Shown: positions 7,394 to 17,224, counted from the stretch's first letter. The stretch is 64,000 nucleotides of DNA from JAUSIK01 sp964362915 (GCA_964362915.1 CAYIGH010000002.1:1-64000), one strand, 5' to 3'. Numbers and translations are program-made. Notes: generated by a model from the letters alone, not told the origin.

Positions 7394-7507
7394 TTAAAGA
7401 ACCTTTATCCCACTAATTCCCATTCCACTCATCTTTTCCTTATTCTTCCCAATCCAATTTTTCAAAAATTTCTCACAACAAAAATCAATCTTTATCTCAA
7501 GATACTA
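7392..7507 (-). pseudogene. Duplicated 3' fragment of the CCA-adding enzyme gene
   Basis: 7392-7449 (58 nt) is identical to 8892-8949, the 3' end of cca, exactly 1500 nt away. Beyond it the similarity continues with point changes. On the minus strand the fragment encodes about 35 residues of the cca C-terminus (EKFLKNWIGKNKEKMSGMGI and on), then meets a stop codon. It is a remnant with no start. The AAA ATPase gene sits between the fragment and the intact cca gene. Confidence 0.85.
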
Positions 7508-7556
7508 TACTTCAATATCCTAGCATCTTTTAAGTGGCAAAAGCAAAGATTTAAAT

Positions 7557-7602
7557 ATCGTAAAGTATATTTAACAATTATCGTAAAGTATATTTAACAA
7601 TT
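7557..7602 (+). repeat. Tandem 23-nt repeat in the promoter of the AAA ATPase
   Basis: Two perfect copies, 7557-7579 and 7580-7602, of a unit beginning ATCGTAAAGTATATTTAACA, ending 5 nt before the ATG at 7608. Each unit contains a TATATTTAA box, so the repeat may be a doubled promoter or a two-site operator. TTTAAATAT just upstream (7550-7558) is a further TATA-like element. Confidence 0.7.
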
Positions 7603-7607
7603 CAAAC

Positions 7608-8882
7608 ATGATAAAGCAGCTAATTCGAGAATATTGGGAAGCAGAAACACCAAAAGTCGTAGAAAGAGATATTGTCTTAGATGCCAGAACCGATTTGATA
7701 AACGATATAGTAGGAATAAGAAGAGCAGGAAAAACCTATCTCATGTTTGGAAAAATAAGCGAGATAACAGATAAAGTAGGGAAGGATGCAACAATATATA
7801 TCAACTTCGAAAACAGAAAACTTATACCTCTTAAACAAGAATATTTTAACGATATAATAGAGTTTATTCACGAAGAAAAATTATTTGAAAAACATAAAAA
7901 GATATACTTATTTTTAGACGAAGTACAAAGAATAAGCGGATGGGAGAGATTTGTAAGAAGCATATATGATGAATATAAAGGAAAAATAAAAATATTTATT
8001 TCAGGATCAAGTGCAGATTTACTTAGTAAAGATTATGGAAAATTATTAACAGGCAGACATTTAACATCATACTTATATCCTTTGAGCTTCAAAGAATTTC
8101 TTAAATTTAAAAAAAGCGTTTATAAAAAGGACGCTATTCAATCAAGATTATTTTTAAAGGAATATATAAAATATGGGGGGTTTCCAGAGGTAGTTCTATC
8201 TGACGAAAAAGAAAGAATCCTAAATCAACTTTTTAGCGATATATTATCAAAAGATATCCTGAGCAGAGCAGAAATAAGAAAAGAACAAATAATTGATGAA
8301 TTTGCATACTATTTATCAAGCAACATATCAAACAGATTAAGTTTTAATAAAATGTCTAGATATTTTAAGTCAAGAGGGATAAAAATTTCTGTGCCTACTT
8401 TAGAAAACTATTTTTATTTTATGAAAGAGGCATTTTTATTTTTCGATAATATGATTTTTTCCTATAAAGTTAAGGATCAACTGCAATATTCAAGAAAAAT
8501 TTATTGCGCAGATACAGGGATTGCAAACCTAATTGGTTTTAAATTTAATGAGGAAATTGGAAGACTTTATGAAAATGTCGTAGGAATAGAACTTATCAGA
8601 AGGGCCTCTCCTTTAACAAAAGTTTTTTATTGGCATGATCAACAAGAAAGAGAGGTTGATTTTGTAATTAAGGAAGGAATAAAAATAAAAGAACTTATAC
8701 AAGTTTGTTATGATTTATCGAATCAAGAAACAAAAGAAAGAGAAGTGAGATCTTTAATAAGGGCAAGCATAGAATTAAAAACTAAAGATCTGCTCATTAT
8801 AACCAAAGATATAGAAGCAGAAGAAGTTATTAACAATATTAAAATAAAGTTTATTCCATTATGGAAATGGTTATTAAGCTAA
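7608..8882 (+). CDS. AAA-type archaeal ATPase with DUF4143-like C-terminus
   Basis: 424 aa. Walker A is GIRRAGKTYLM (about residues 37-47), Walker B YLFLDEVQR (about 102-110), followed by a sensor-type ISGSSADLLS. The C-terminal part has YCADTGIANLIG and WHDQQEREVDFVI, typical of the nuclease-like DUF4143 domain. Such ATPases are numerous in archaea and bacteria, often near toxin genes or mobile DNA, and their substrate is not known. It lies between a duplicated cca fragment and cca itself and carries its own tandem-repeat promoter, which suggests it arrived by recombination. Confidence 0.82.
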   Translation: MIKQLIREYWEAETPKVVERDIVLDARTDLINDIVGIRRAGKTYLMFGKISEITDKVGKDATIYINFENRKLIPLKQEYFNDIIEFIHEEKLFEKHKKIYLFLDEVQRISGWERFVRSIYDEYKGKIKIFISGSSADLLSKDYGKLLTGRHLTSYLYPLSFKEFLKFKKSVYKKDAIQSRLFLKEYIKYGGFPEVVLSDEKERILNQLFSDILSKDILSRAEIRKEQIIDEFAYYLSSNISNRLSFNKMSRYFKSRGIKISVPTLENYFYFMKEAFLFFDNMIFSYKVKDQLQYSRKIYCADTGIANLIGFKFNEEIGRLYENVVGIELIRRASPLTKVFYWHDQQEREVDFVIKEGIKIKELIQVCYDLSNQETKEREVRSLIRASIELKTKDLLIITKDIEAEEVINNIKIKFIPLWKWLLS

Positions 8883-8893
8883 ATAACGCCCTA

Positions 8894-10171
8894 TTAAAGA
8901 ACCTTTATCCCACTAATTCCCATTCCACTCATCTTTTCCTTATTCTTCCTAATCCAGTTTCCCAAGAACTTTTTGCATGAAAAGTTAATCCTGTTCTCAC
9001 TATATAATTTTCCATCTTTTTCATATACATTTCTATGCCTCTTCCTAAATGCAATAGCATGCTCCTTCATCTTAACAGGAGGCCCAAATAGAATTATCTT
9101 CTTTTTCGGTTTAACGACCAAATAAAAGTTAGATTCTTTTCCACTATCATAACTAAATTCTCTGTCATTTATATCAAAATATTTTCTTAATTCAGATTCA
9201 AAAAATTTAGAGAATTTCTTCATCTTAGTGCCCGCAATATCGCCTTCTTGCTTGTCAGTAGCAATTTTAATATGCACAAATTCCACTTTCTTAGTCTTGG
9301 CTAATTTTTTTAAATTTTCAATATCACTTTCTCTAAACTCAAAAAATTTCTTTGAAGGTCTTTTCAAAAATCCTCTGGCGCTTTCCTGAAAGTTTTTAAA
9401 GCTCTCTCTATTTAAAGCAGCGAGAACATTTCTTTCCTTCCATGTAGGATCAACTAGAATTATAGGACTTTGCAATCTAGCTTCATTCAAAGAAAAAAGC
9501 ACATCATTTTTATTTTTATAATGTTTTTCAGGATCCAAGATAATTCTATCCTTTATTTTAACTAATTCTCCAAGCATTTTTAAGAAGGATTTGTAATAAA
9601 TTATCAAACATTCTAATCCATATCCAGAGAATCCATTAATATAGCTCTCAGCTCCATAAATGCCCTGTGCTTGGCAAAAACTCTTAGCTAATAAAATTTC
9701 ATTAGCTAATTTTTCATTCTTTATCTTGCGCTTTACATAATTTACATGGAAATAGCTCAAATCAGTAACATTCCGTGCTTCTCTAGGTTTTTTTATTTTA
9801 TAAACAGGTATAATCTCAAATATTACATTTTCTCTAAAAATCCTGAAATAATCTCTGCTCCCATGCAATCTTTCAAATTTAAATTTTTTCAATAGACTTG
9901 CTTTTTTTATAATCTTCTCCAGCAAATCAGAAATATCCTGCAATCTCCAGTCAAATCTCACAAATATATCAATATCATATTTATCTCTTTTTAACAAAGT
10001 CCTCTTAGCAAAACTTCCACCTACAAAAACCTCTGCAGAAAGCTTCAGTCTTTTCATCTCGTTTTCTAATAAAGAAACAATAATTTTGGTTTTTTCTCGT
10101 AATTCATTTAATCCTTTTTCATTAGGAAGTATTAGCTCCAGTTGTTCTTTTAATATTTTATTGATTTTCAT
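8894..10171 (-). CDS. cca: CCA-adding enzyme, archaeal class I tRNA nucleotidyltransferase
   Basis: 425 aa, near the usual ~430-450. It adds or repairs the 3' CCA of tRNA. The class I nucleotidyltransferase signature is GGSFAKRTLLKRDKYDIDIF (about residues 46-65), with GS and the DxD metal ligands. A central helical domain with GYGLECLIIYYKSF and a C-terminal tail ending GMGISGIKVL follow. The gene ends close to the ATPase at 8882; its last 58 nt are duplicated at 7392-7449. It is the last gene of a minus-strand block. Confidence 0.9.
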   Translation of the reverse strand: MKINKILKEQLELILPNEKGLNELREKTKIIVSLLENEMKRLKLSAEVFVGGSFAKRTLLKRDKYDIDIFVRFDWRLQDISDLLEKIIKKASLLKKFKFERLHGSRDYFRIFRENVIFEIIPVYKIKKPREARNVTDLSYFHVNYVKRKIKNEKLANEILLAKSFCQAQGIYGAESYINGFSGYGLECLIIYYKSFLKMLGELVKIKDRIILDPEKHYKNKNDVLFSLNEARLQSPIILVDPTWKERNVLAALNRESFKNFQESARGFLKRPSKKFFEFRESDIENLKKLAKTKKVEFVHIKIATDKQEGDIAGTKMKKFSKFFESELRKYFDINDREFSYDSGKESNFYLVVKPKKKIILFGPPVKMKEHAIAFRKRHRNVYEKDGKLYSENRINFSCKKFLGNWIRKNKEKMSGMGISGIKVL

Positions 10172-10214
10172 ATATTAAAAAAGCCAATCTAGTTTTTAAT
10201 CTTTCCTAATAAAA

Positions 10215-10991
10215 TTAGAATGCCTGTCTCGGAGGACTAGGCGTGCTTAAAATAAGTACTTGTAGTCTATCAGAAGTTGTATCGCCATTTCCATTTGCAG
10301 GATCATTTCCAGTCAAACCAGGAACAAGACTCCAATTAATTAACATTGCATTATTAATTCCAGTTCTAGAAACAGATTCTTTAGCACACCATTCTCTCCA
10401 CGCAGCTATATCACTTATTGATCTTGACCCATCTATAGTATAAGGATTGCCTCCCCATCTAATAGGCCGATTCATAAGCCAACAATCAGGGGGGCTTTGA
10501 GTATCCCTATCAGTGCCCACATAATAATATTGAACAGCAACAGTGCCTTCTTGCGCAGTTATAGCCCCATCAATATTAGCATTCCCAGCAACATCCAATT
10601 TTTGCGAAGGAATTTTTCCTATTCCAACATTTCCACCAGAAGTAATGGTAACTCTATCTTGATCTCCCGCCTTTAAAATTAATTGTCTTATCCCATCACC
10701 CCCATTTAAATCCCCGACTAAAATAGAGCTTAAATCAGAAGCTAAAGCACTCTGGCCGCCAACCCAAACACCATCTCTGACAAATATACTCCCTCCATCA
10801 ACCCTAACAGCATCTCGGACATAGAGACTGCCTGGAATAATATCGTTCCAATTTATCTCTCCAACACTATGCCCAAAAACAGAAGGGTTATTAGTCCCAT
10901 ATGCCTGAACAAAAAGTAAAATGCCTAAAACTAATACAATTCCTAATAAAATCAAAAAATACCTTTTAGTAAGATTCACCTCTATTTTCAT
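10215..10991 (-). CDS. Secreted or anchored surface protein with a GNVGIG-type motif
   Basis: 258 aa. It has one N-terminal hydrophobic helix (about residues 11-30, RYFLILLGIVLVLGILLFVQ) and an extracellular remainder. A segment GGNVGIGKIPSQKLDVAGN resembles the beta-rich motifs of phage tail-fibre and archaeal surface proteins and also occurs at the end of the protein at 24087. The C-terminal part holds Cys and Trp residues (PPDCWLMNRP, WREWC), perhaps a disulfide-stabilised head. The role is probably cell-surface display or adhesion. Confidence 0.6.
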   Translation of the reverse strand: MKIEVNLTKRYFLILLGIVLVLGILLFVQAYGTNNPSVFGHSVGEINWNDIIPGSLYVRDAVRVDGGSIFVRDGVWVGGQSALASDLSSILVGDLNGGDGIRQLILKAGDQDRVTITSGGNVGIGKIPSQKLDVAGNANIDGAITAQEGTVAVQYYYVGTDRDTQSPPDCWLMNRPIRWGGNPYTIDGSRSISDIAAWREWCAKESVSRTGINNAMLINWSLVPGLTGNDPANGNGDTTSDRLQVLILSTPSPPRQAF

Positions 10992-11013
10992 ATATAATTG
11001 AGCAGATTAGGTT

Positions 11014-11400
11014 TTAAATATCTTTCTCCTCAGATTTTGTCAATGTAGAAAAATCAATAATATATTTCCCATCTTCAAGCTGATATACCTGCGGTTTTCC
11101 TGAAAATAATTTGGACAAATCAAGCAGATATTTGCCTTCTTTTAGCACTTTCACACTCTCAAAATCCAGGAATATCGGAGCTTCTTCATCTTTAATGCCT
11201 GCAATCTCGCGCACATCTTCCTCAATTTTCCTTCTTTCCTCCTCATTCAATTCAAAAGAAATTTCTTCTTTATTCATAGCAGGCAATTTTTCTTTCTTTA
11301 TATAGAAGAAGAATTTTCTCCCGCAATTACCGCACCCTGTTAAAACTTCTTGAGAACCATCATCATAAATTTTAGAGCAATGAATACATTTATATGGCAT
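11014..11400 (-). CDS. Zn-ribbon protein (COG3364/OapC-like)
   Basis: 128 aa. The N-terminal zinc ribbon has CIHC and CGNCG pairs (residues about 4-26). An acidic linker follows, then two similar beta segments (KEGKYLLDLSKLF and EDGKYIIDFSTL). It is encoded near DUF2073 and the Era-like GTPase, an association I recall for archaeal genomes. COG3364-type proteins have been linked to origin-associated or RNA-related functions; the exact role here is uncertain. Confidence 0.65.
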   Translation of the reverse strand: MPYKCIHCSKIYDDGSQEVLTGCGNCGRKFFFYIKKEKLPAMNKEEISFELNEEERRKIEEDVREIAGIKDEEAPIFLDFESVKVLKEGKYLLDLSKLFSGKPQVYQLEDGKYIIDFSTLTKSEEKDI

Positions 11401-11581
11401 ATATAGAAAAGAACTTTGAGATTAATAAATATTTATGTATATTAATTCCCGCTAATAAATTAGTCCAAATAAATAAAGCGCAATTTCTTTCTTGCTTAAG
11501 TCAGAATAACTTTCCTTTAAAACAACTCATCAAGGAAAAGGCAGGCAAATAAAATTTATCCCCTTGGATAAACTCCTTTTA

Positions 11582-11977
11582 CTAACTCAACAGCAGCTCA
11601 ATTTTCTTAGGATCTTTTTTAATCTCTTTTATTATAGAAGCAGGCCCAATTACTGTCAAAGCACTGCTGTCTCCAACAAGTCTCTTGGCAATTCCATATT
11701 TCATTTTAACAAATAAACTCTCCCGCCTTATATCAGGTGCTATAACAGCTAATTCAATACCTTTAAAATTCCTAACATGATCTACCATTGCCATAGTGTC
11801 TTCAATTAATCTTGCTTCTTCCTCAGGCCTTAATCTTCCATGAAATATTACAATTTTATTTCCAAGCACCAGACTCAAAATTTTTTTAACTCTTTCTGCT
11901 ATGCCCATGTCCCTGACTTCAGAATACTGCATGACATGTATTCTCAACCCCTTCAATCTACTGCTTCTTTCTGCCAT
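11582..11977 (-). CDS. DUF2073 protein
   Basis: 131 aa, with conserved-looking segments (LRIHVMQYSEVRDMG, LRPEEEARLIEDTM, VMKYGIAKRLVGD-like). It starts 5 nt after the GTPase gene on the minus strand and the two belong to one operon. DUF2073 proteins are archaeal and neighbour Era-like GTPases; their function is unknown. A 181-nt gap separates it from the Zn-ribbon gene, where I see no gene. Confidence 0.75.
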   Translation of the reverse strand: MAERSSRLKGLRIHVMQYSEVRDMGIAERVKKILSLVLGNKIVIFHGRLRPEEEARLIEDTMAMVDHVRNFKGIELAVIAPDIRRESLFVKMKYGIAKRLVGDSSALTVIGPASIIKEIKKDPKKIELLLS

Positions 11978-11982
11978 CTTTT

Positions 11983-12621
11983 TTATATTTTTTTCGCTAA
12001 TCTAAATAGTGACTCATAAAATTCATCCATATTAGTATTATCTCTTGCTGAAATTCCAACAACCTCATATTCAGGAAATGCTGCCTGTAATCTCTTAATA
12101 TTTGATTTTTTCAAATCTATCTTATTTGCCGCTATCAGTACAGGAGTTTTCCTGGCTACAAGGTTTCCTATTATTGTGATATTTACTTGAGAATATGGAT
12201 TTTCAGAAGAATCCAAGACAATAACAACAGCATCCATATCATCAAGCCATTTTATAGAATCTATGATTCCTTGCGTAGCTTCTTTAGCTCTTTTTTTAGC
12301 CTCGCCCCTTTTTAGCCCATATTTCAAAAAATCCTCATAATCTATTTTAGTAGCAATTCCAGGCGTATCCACTATTTTAAAAGTCAATGTCTTGCCTTTG
12401 TATTTTATCTCGACCTTCTCTTTAAACTGCACCGCTCTTGTTTCATGCGGAATATTGCTTACCTTACCTATCTCTTCTCCTGTCCAATCTTTACATATTA
12501 AATTCGCGAGACTGGTTTTGCCGCTGTTCGGAGGGCCATAAAACCCTATTTTTATATTTTCTCTTTTTCTAAAAAGACTAAAGAGGATTCGTTTTGAGAA
12601 ATTTTTCAATATCTTTATCAT
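11983..12621 (-). CDS. Era-like GTP-binding protein
   Basis: 212 aa. The G motifs are clear: G1 GPPNSGKTS (about 29-37), G3 DTPG (about 84-87), G4 NKID (about 167-170), and a G5-like VGISAR near 185. It begins after a basic N-terminus. There is no KH domain, unlike bacterial Era. This archaeal group always seems to sit with DUF2073 and a Zn-ribbon protein. Ribosome or RNA handling is a plausible role, by analogy only. Confidence 0.8.
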   Translation of the reverse strand: MIKILKNFSKRILFSLFRKRENIKIGFYGPPNSGKTSLANLICKDWTGEEIGKVSNIPHETRAVQFKEKVEIKYKGKTLTFKIVDTPGIATKIDYEDFLKYGLKRGEAKKRAKEATQGIIDSIKWLDDMDAVVIVLDSSENPYSQVNITIIGNLVARKTPVLIAANKIDLKKSNIKRLQAAFPEYEVVGISARDNTNMDEFYESLFRLAKKI

Positions 12622-12627
12622 AATATT

Positions 12628-15315
12628 TTAGAAACTAGGGCGTTTAATAAATCTTGCGTCAACTACTCCTGCCTGTCTTTTAGCTATTTCTTGTCTAACT
12701 TTCCTATTTTCAAACGTCTTAAATATAGGTATCTCCCACATTCCTGTTCTTCTTCCATCAATTTTATTAAATGCATAATTAATTCTCTCGCTGGTCCAGC
12801 CAGAATTTTTGAGTTTCTTCTTTATCTCGCTATCACCAAGTCCAGCCACTCTGGAATTATAAATAAAATTAATTAAATTATATAGATCTTGTTTATTCTT
12901 AAATAAATGATTCTCATAATTTCTTTTATACCATTCCTGCAGCATGATATATCCAATAATTGTAATAATTAATAAAGCAGCAAGCCATAATATTAACCTT
13001 GTCCATGGAAAAGGAATCTTGCATTTTTCATCATTAGGGTCGCAAATTGGTTTTTCTTCGCCTTGCAATACAAAACTATCAATTCCAGGAGAAATATAAG
13101 CTCCAAGAGCAGCAACATCAACTTCTCCTTCAAGATAGAATTCTATATTGCCTATATCTTCGTCAATAGGAATATACGCAGCAGCACCCTCTCCTATCTT
13201 TTGTTGGCCGTAATTACTTTGGAAATTAATACTTTCAAAAGGATAATCAATAAACAAATAGGAATCCTCAACAGTTTCAGAAATAGGAGTCATCTTTAAA
13301 ATAAATCTAGTTAATATATCTTCCTTGCCTCTATCAGAAAATTTAGAAATAACATTAAAGCTAACACTAGAGCTATAATGCTTGCTCATCCATTCTACAA
13401 TTTGTCTTTGCAATTCATTATTATCTTCAGTATCTTTTTCAGATATTTCTTCTATATAACCAATATCAATATTATCAAAGCCAACAGCAAGCGGCAAATT
13501 TCCTTGTTTCGTAATAGATACACTGACAGGCACATCTAAATCTAAAAGCGCATCAATAATCTCAATGTAGTTTGCATCAGAACTAGCATTTTTAAATTTA
13601 GTTTCAAGTTCAGTCAATGTCGCCCCTAATTCTCCTAAATCTAAAATTTCTAAAATTGGCTCTTTTAAAGAAGAAGGAAAACTATCTATCTGCCTAGTTA
13701 CATTTGTAAGACGCGACCTATAATTTCTCAATGTCTGATTAGCTGATTCTTGAGGATTTCCAGCAATAATATCAAAGCCCTTAACTGCGCTTGTGCCGTC
13801 TTTTCTAAACAATTCAACTTTTAAACGATAAGTTTTTGCTTCTTTGTAAGTATGCCTGATTTTCGCACCACTAACTTCCTCAATAGTCCCATCGCCAAAA
13901 TCCCACTTTGAGCGGGTTATATTAAAAGAACTAACTGCTTCAAATACTGTAGATAGTCCAATAAAAGCAAATCTCGGCTTAATAGAGAAATCAAAGCTTT
14001 CAGCAACAGTTATATTCTCTTCAAATAATAATTTGCTTTCCAAGTATAATTGAAATACTGTTTTATTCTTCGTTCCAAATGGGATAATAAAATTAGCAGG
14101 TTCTAAATTTATTTTTATAGGATTAGATGTTAAGGTAACAGGAGTAACTGACAATTCATATATTTTTTTATAACTATCTTCATCAACAGTTAAGCCGCCA
14201 TCTCTAAATAAAAACTCTATATCACTAAACTTCATAATCTGCGCAGGCCCCTTTATTTTTATAGGAATAACACACTGAGTAGTGCATTTAACATTTCCAT
14301 TATCATCTAAATCATAATTTTCTAGTAAATAATCATAAACATCATCTTCTAAAGAAAGCCCATATAGCTCTTCATATAAGCCGGTATTAACCTCTATTTT
14401 TGCTTTATCATATTGCAATTGTCTGGCAAAAATCTCAAAATCCTTGCCAAGACTCCCGCACAGAGGCGCCTTATTTTCTGTTCTTATCTTATAGTTAGGG
14501 CTTCCAGAAGAAGTATAATCCATGCTTTCAATGCAAACACTATAATTGCCTTGGTAAGGAATAGCCTGAACAATACAATCAAGCTCTTGCTCTTTTTCTG
14601 TATGTTCAGGTAAGATACATGACGCACTATTACCCTCTAAATTAGATAAAGTCATTCTTAATCTGCCTTTTCCTTTTGTGCTATTAGTTATTTTAGCTCC
14701 TATTCTGTAAGCAGGAGCAGAATTTACTTTTATTGTCTCACAAATTTCAAAGTCTTCAATAATAACGCTGGAATACTGCTCTGCTTGTTTATCAAAACAG
14801 CCATATGAATTGGAAGAGCAGGAAACATCTTTATAAGAATTACTCATTAAAATATTTTTTCCATCATCTAAAATATCTATCTCAAGTGGGCTCTCGCATG
14901 ATTCCGAAAGGCCGCTTTCAACACTAAATTCTAGAAAATTTATTTCATCAATACTGCCCCCTGAAATTTTCAATCCAATAATTTTCTCTTTATCAATATT
15001 AATCTCACTAGCACTATTTTCAGTGTTGTATCCCTCAATGCAATTTCTTGTATTGCACTTATATTCTCTATCTTCTTCAAAATTATTTTTCTTAAGCAAA
15101 TCCAGCAAACTTACATTGCCAATAAAATTGCTCTTTATTATAGAATCAGCAGGTTCATTGTTAAAACTAACGTTAACACTTCCTTTTATATTTTCACCAG
15201 CCCGGTAATTTTTCTGCAAATCGTTTCCGTAATACTTAAAAACCGCACTAGCAAAACTAAGGCCCCATAAAATACAAAAAATAAGGGCAAAAGCAACTAT
15301 CTCTCTCTTTTTCAT
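12628..15315 (-). CDS. Large PKD-domain surface protein with cytoplasmic tail
   Basis: About 895 aa if it starts at ATG 15315, which gives a clean signal peptide (MKKREIVAFALIFCILWGLS); an upstream start adds 23 residues and seems less likely. The ectodomain has paired Cys motifs (CNTRNC, CSLK-like, CTTQC) and a PKD-type segment with WDFGDGT. A transmembrane helix near residue 795 (LILWLAALLIITIIGY) is followed by about 105 cytoplasmic residues with a GLGDSEIKKKLKNSGWTSER motif. Possibly an S-layer or adhesion protein. It lies 6 nt upstream of the GTPase gene. Confidence 0.72.
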   Translation of the reverse strand: MKKREIVAFALIFCILWGLSFASAVFKYYGNDLQKNYRAGENIKGSVNVSFNNEPADSIIKSNFIGNVSLLDLLKKNNFEEDREYKCNTRNCIEGYNTENSASEINIDKEKIIGLKISGGSIDEINFLEFSVESGLSESCESPLEIDILDDGKNILMSNSYKDVSCSSNSYGCFDKQAEQYSSVIIEDFEICETIKVNSAPAYRIGAKITNSTKGKGRLRMTLSNLEGNSASCILPEHTEKEQELDCIVQAIPYQGNYSVCIESMDYTSSGSPNYKIRTENKAPLCGSLGKDFEIFARQLQYDKAKIEVNTGLYEELYGLSLEDDVYDYLLENYDLDDNGNVKCTTQCVIPIKIKGPAQIMKFSDIEFLFRDGGLTVDEDSYKKIYELSVTPVTLTSNPIKINLEPANFIIPFGTKNKTVFQLYLESKLLFEENITVAESFDFSIKPRFAFIGLSTVFEAVSSFNITRSKWDFGDGTIEEVSGAKIRHTYKEAKTYRLKVELFRKDGTSAVKGFDIIAGNPQESANQTLRNYRSRLTNVTRQIDSFPSSLKEPILEILDLGELGATLTELETKFKNASSDANYIEIIDALLDLDVPVSVSITKQGNLPLAVGFDNIDIGYIEEISEKDTEDNNELQRQIVEWMSKHYSSSVSFNVISKFSDRGKEDILTRFILKMTPISETVEDSYLFIDYPFESINFQSNYGQQKIGEGAAAYIPIDEDIGNIEFYLEGEVDVAALGAYISPGIDSFVLQGEEKPICDPNDEKCKIPFPWTRLILWLAALLIITIIGYIMLQEWYKRNYENHLFKNKQDLYNLINFIYNSRVAGLGDSEIKKKLKNSGWTSERINYAFNKIDGRRTGMWEIPIFKTFENRKVRQEIAKRQAGVVDARFIKRPSF

Positions 15316-15346
15316 GCTATTGAGTATATAATTATATTTAAAAACC

Positions 15347-17224
15347 TTAACTTCTATGAAAATCAAACTTTCTTCTTTTAACAATGATAAGCATATAAAT
15401 AACTAAGAAAACCAGAGCACTAATTAAAAACTGGCTTATTCCAAAAAAAGGAANNNNNNNNNNNNNNNNNNNNNNNNNNNNNNNNNNNNNNNNNNNNNNN
15501 NNNNNNNNNNNNNNNNNNNNNNNNNNNNNNNNNNNNNNNNNNNNNNNNNNNNNATAACTAAGAAAACCAGAGCACTAATTAAAAACTGGCTTATTCCAAA
15601 AAAAGGAAGCAGTAAACTTACTGGCCCGCATGATAATTGTATAGGTGATTGTTCAGGACATTCTATATCAGCCTCTGCTATTTGCTGGACATTACAATTT
15701 TGTAAATTATCAAATGTTCTAGAAAGCGTTATTGTCTGTTCATCATTAATGCAGGTTCCTTCTTGATAATCATACTCACAGTTAGGTGTACAAATAGGTT
15801 CGCCAGGGCTTCCTGTAGGAAAACTAATACTATGGCTAGAGTCAAAACCGCATTCATTATTCTCCCATTTGCAGGAGCAAACAGTTTTAATAGTTCTTCC
15901 ATTAGAATCAATAGTTTCTTCATTGCACCCTATTCCAAATTGATCTTGGAAGTTTGAATCTGCCAGATTATAAGAAGGATCATTTCCTAATTGATTTCCT
16001 AAATCGCTATTGCATGCCCCTTCTTGCGAAGGATTATTAGGCAAAGTAGATACATATGCGGGATCATTATAAAGTTTACATCCAACATCTCCAGAAGGAG
16101 GCTCAACTATCTCTTCTCCAAGAAGCAAGGTTTGACTTTGTTCCTGATAAGATGGAGTTGCACTTGCGATAAAATATAATTCCAAGGGGGCTATTTCCAA
16201 AAAGTCATCTCCAAGATTATAATCATTTGGCCCTATAGTCCATGTATATTTTGCAGTTGCCCCAATGGCATTTGTTGTAAATGTTGCTATTTCCTGATCA
16301 GGTCTTGGGAAGTCATTATCTAAAACAACAAAACTAACACTAGCGCTATCAGGCACACCTTCAGCAATAAGATGCACCGTAGCTCCGATTCCAACTCTAA
16401 ATCTATCCGGCAATTCGCTGTCACTCGTATCTGCCCAGTAAGCCCTGGCATTTCCAGGAGGCTGTCCTCCATTAGTTTCATCATTATCATTAGCATCAGA
16501 ACATCCAGGATCAGCCAAGTCAATTAATCCGTCATTATCATTATCTATTCCATCAGAGCATTGTGGCTCTTCATTATTATCTCCAGGATTATTATCACAA
16601 TCAGGATCAGCCAAGTCAATTAATCCGTCATTATCATTATCTATTCCATCAGAGCANNNNNNNNNNNNNNNNNNNNNNNNNNNNNNNNNNNNNNNNNNNN
16701 NNNNNNNNNNNNNNNNNNNNNNNNNNNNNNNNNNNNNNNNNNNNNNNNNNNNNNNNTTGTGAAGGCCCTATTCCAGGAGCACTGCAGCAAATTAAATAAT
16801 TATAGTCTGTTCCACTAGCAAGCTCCAGATGAGCATTAGTTTGAGAAGACAATCTAACAACAACTCTTTCATTTGCAGCGCAAGATGTATCTAAACGGCA
16901 GTTCAAATTACCATAGCAAACTTCTTCTGCATAATTTGTTCCTTGAGGGTCTTCTGCATGTGCATTAGTAACTCCAGAAAGCCGCAATACTCTATTATTG
17001 CCATTGCAAATGTTATTCCCATTGCCATTCTGTCCAAAAATATCATCATAGCATATCTTTACATTATAACTGCCTTGATTAAAAAGTTGAGCATGCGCAT
17101 TCGTAGAAGAACCCAACTGCAAAATAACTTGATCAATTGCACAATGATTAGTAGCGCTGGCCAAACTAGTAAAAACACCTAAAAACACCAGAATAAATAA
17201 TGTTATAATAATCCTCTTTTTCAT
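15347..17224 (-). CDS. Cys-rich surface protein with Asp/Asn-rich calcium-type repeats, split by two assembly gaps
   Basis: I join two open frames and the tail into one gene. Start ATG 17224 gives a signal peptide (KRIIITLFILVFLGVFTSLA), then three repeats each with a TNAH motif and paired Cys. After the gap at 16657-16756 come at least two CSDGIDNDNDGLIDLADP repeats resembling thrombospondin type 3/calcium-binding repeats, a beta domain, Cys-rich modules and a C-terminal membrane helix (FFGISQFLISALVFLV). Removing the Ns keeps the frame at 16657-16756. Removing the Ns and the duplicated 55 nt at 15399 restores a tail ending KRRKFDFHR at 15347. Repeat number is uncertain. Confidence 0.7.
15454..15553. 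other. Assembly gap (100 N), probably artificial
   Basis: The 55 nt before the Ns (15399-15453) are identical to the 55 nt after them (15554-15608). This is what results when two contigs overlapping by one k-mer are scaffolded instead of joined. Real missing sequence is probably none. Confidence 0.85.
16657..16756. other. Assembly gap (100 N) at a 55-nt repeat
   Basis: The last 55 nt before the Ns (16602-16656) equal 16506-16560. The base order after the gap (TTGTG) also follows the earlier copy at 16561. The break therefore coincides with an exact 55-nt internal repeat encoding the DGIDNDNDGLID unit, so the number of units was not resolved. Confidence 0.85.

Noticed and set aside
6000..7400. 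Possible CRISPR array from repeated sequence
   Set aside because: Only two copies of a 64-nt repeat exist, 700 nt apart, and they are coding ends of toxin genes. No regular spacers or cas genes are seen.
16506..16656. Tandem repeats as CRISPR or satellite
   Set aside because: They encode DGIDNDNDG calcium-type repeats in frame in a surface protein.
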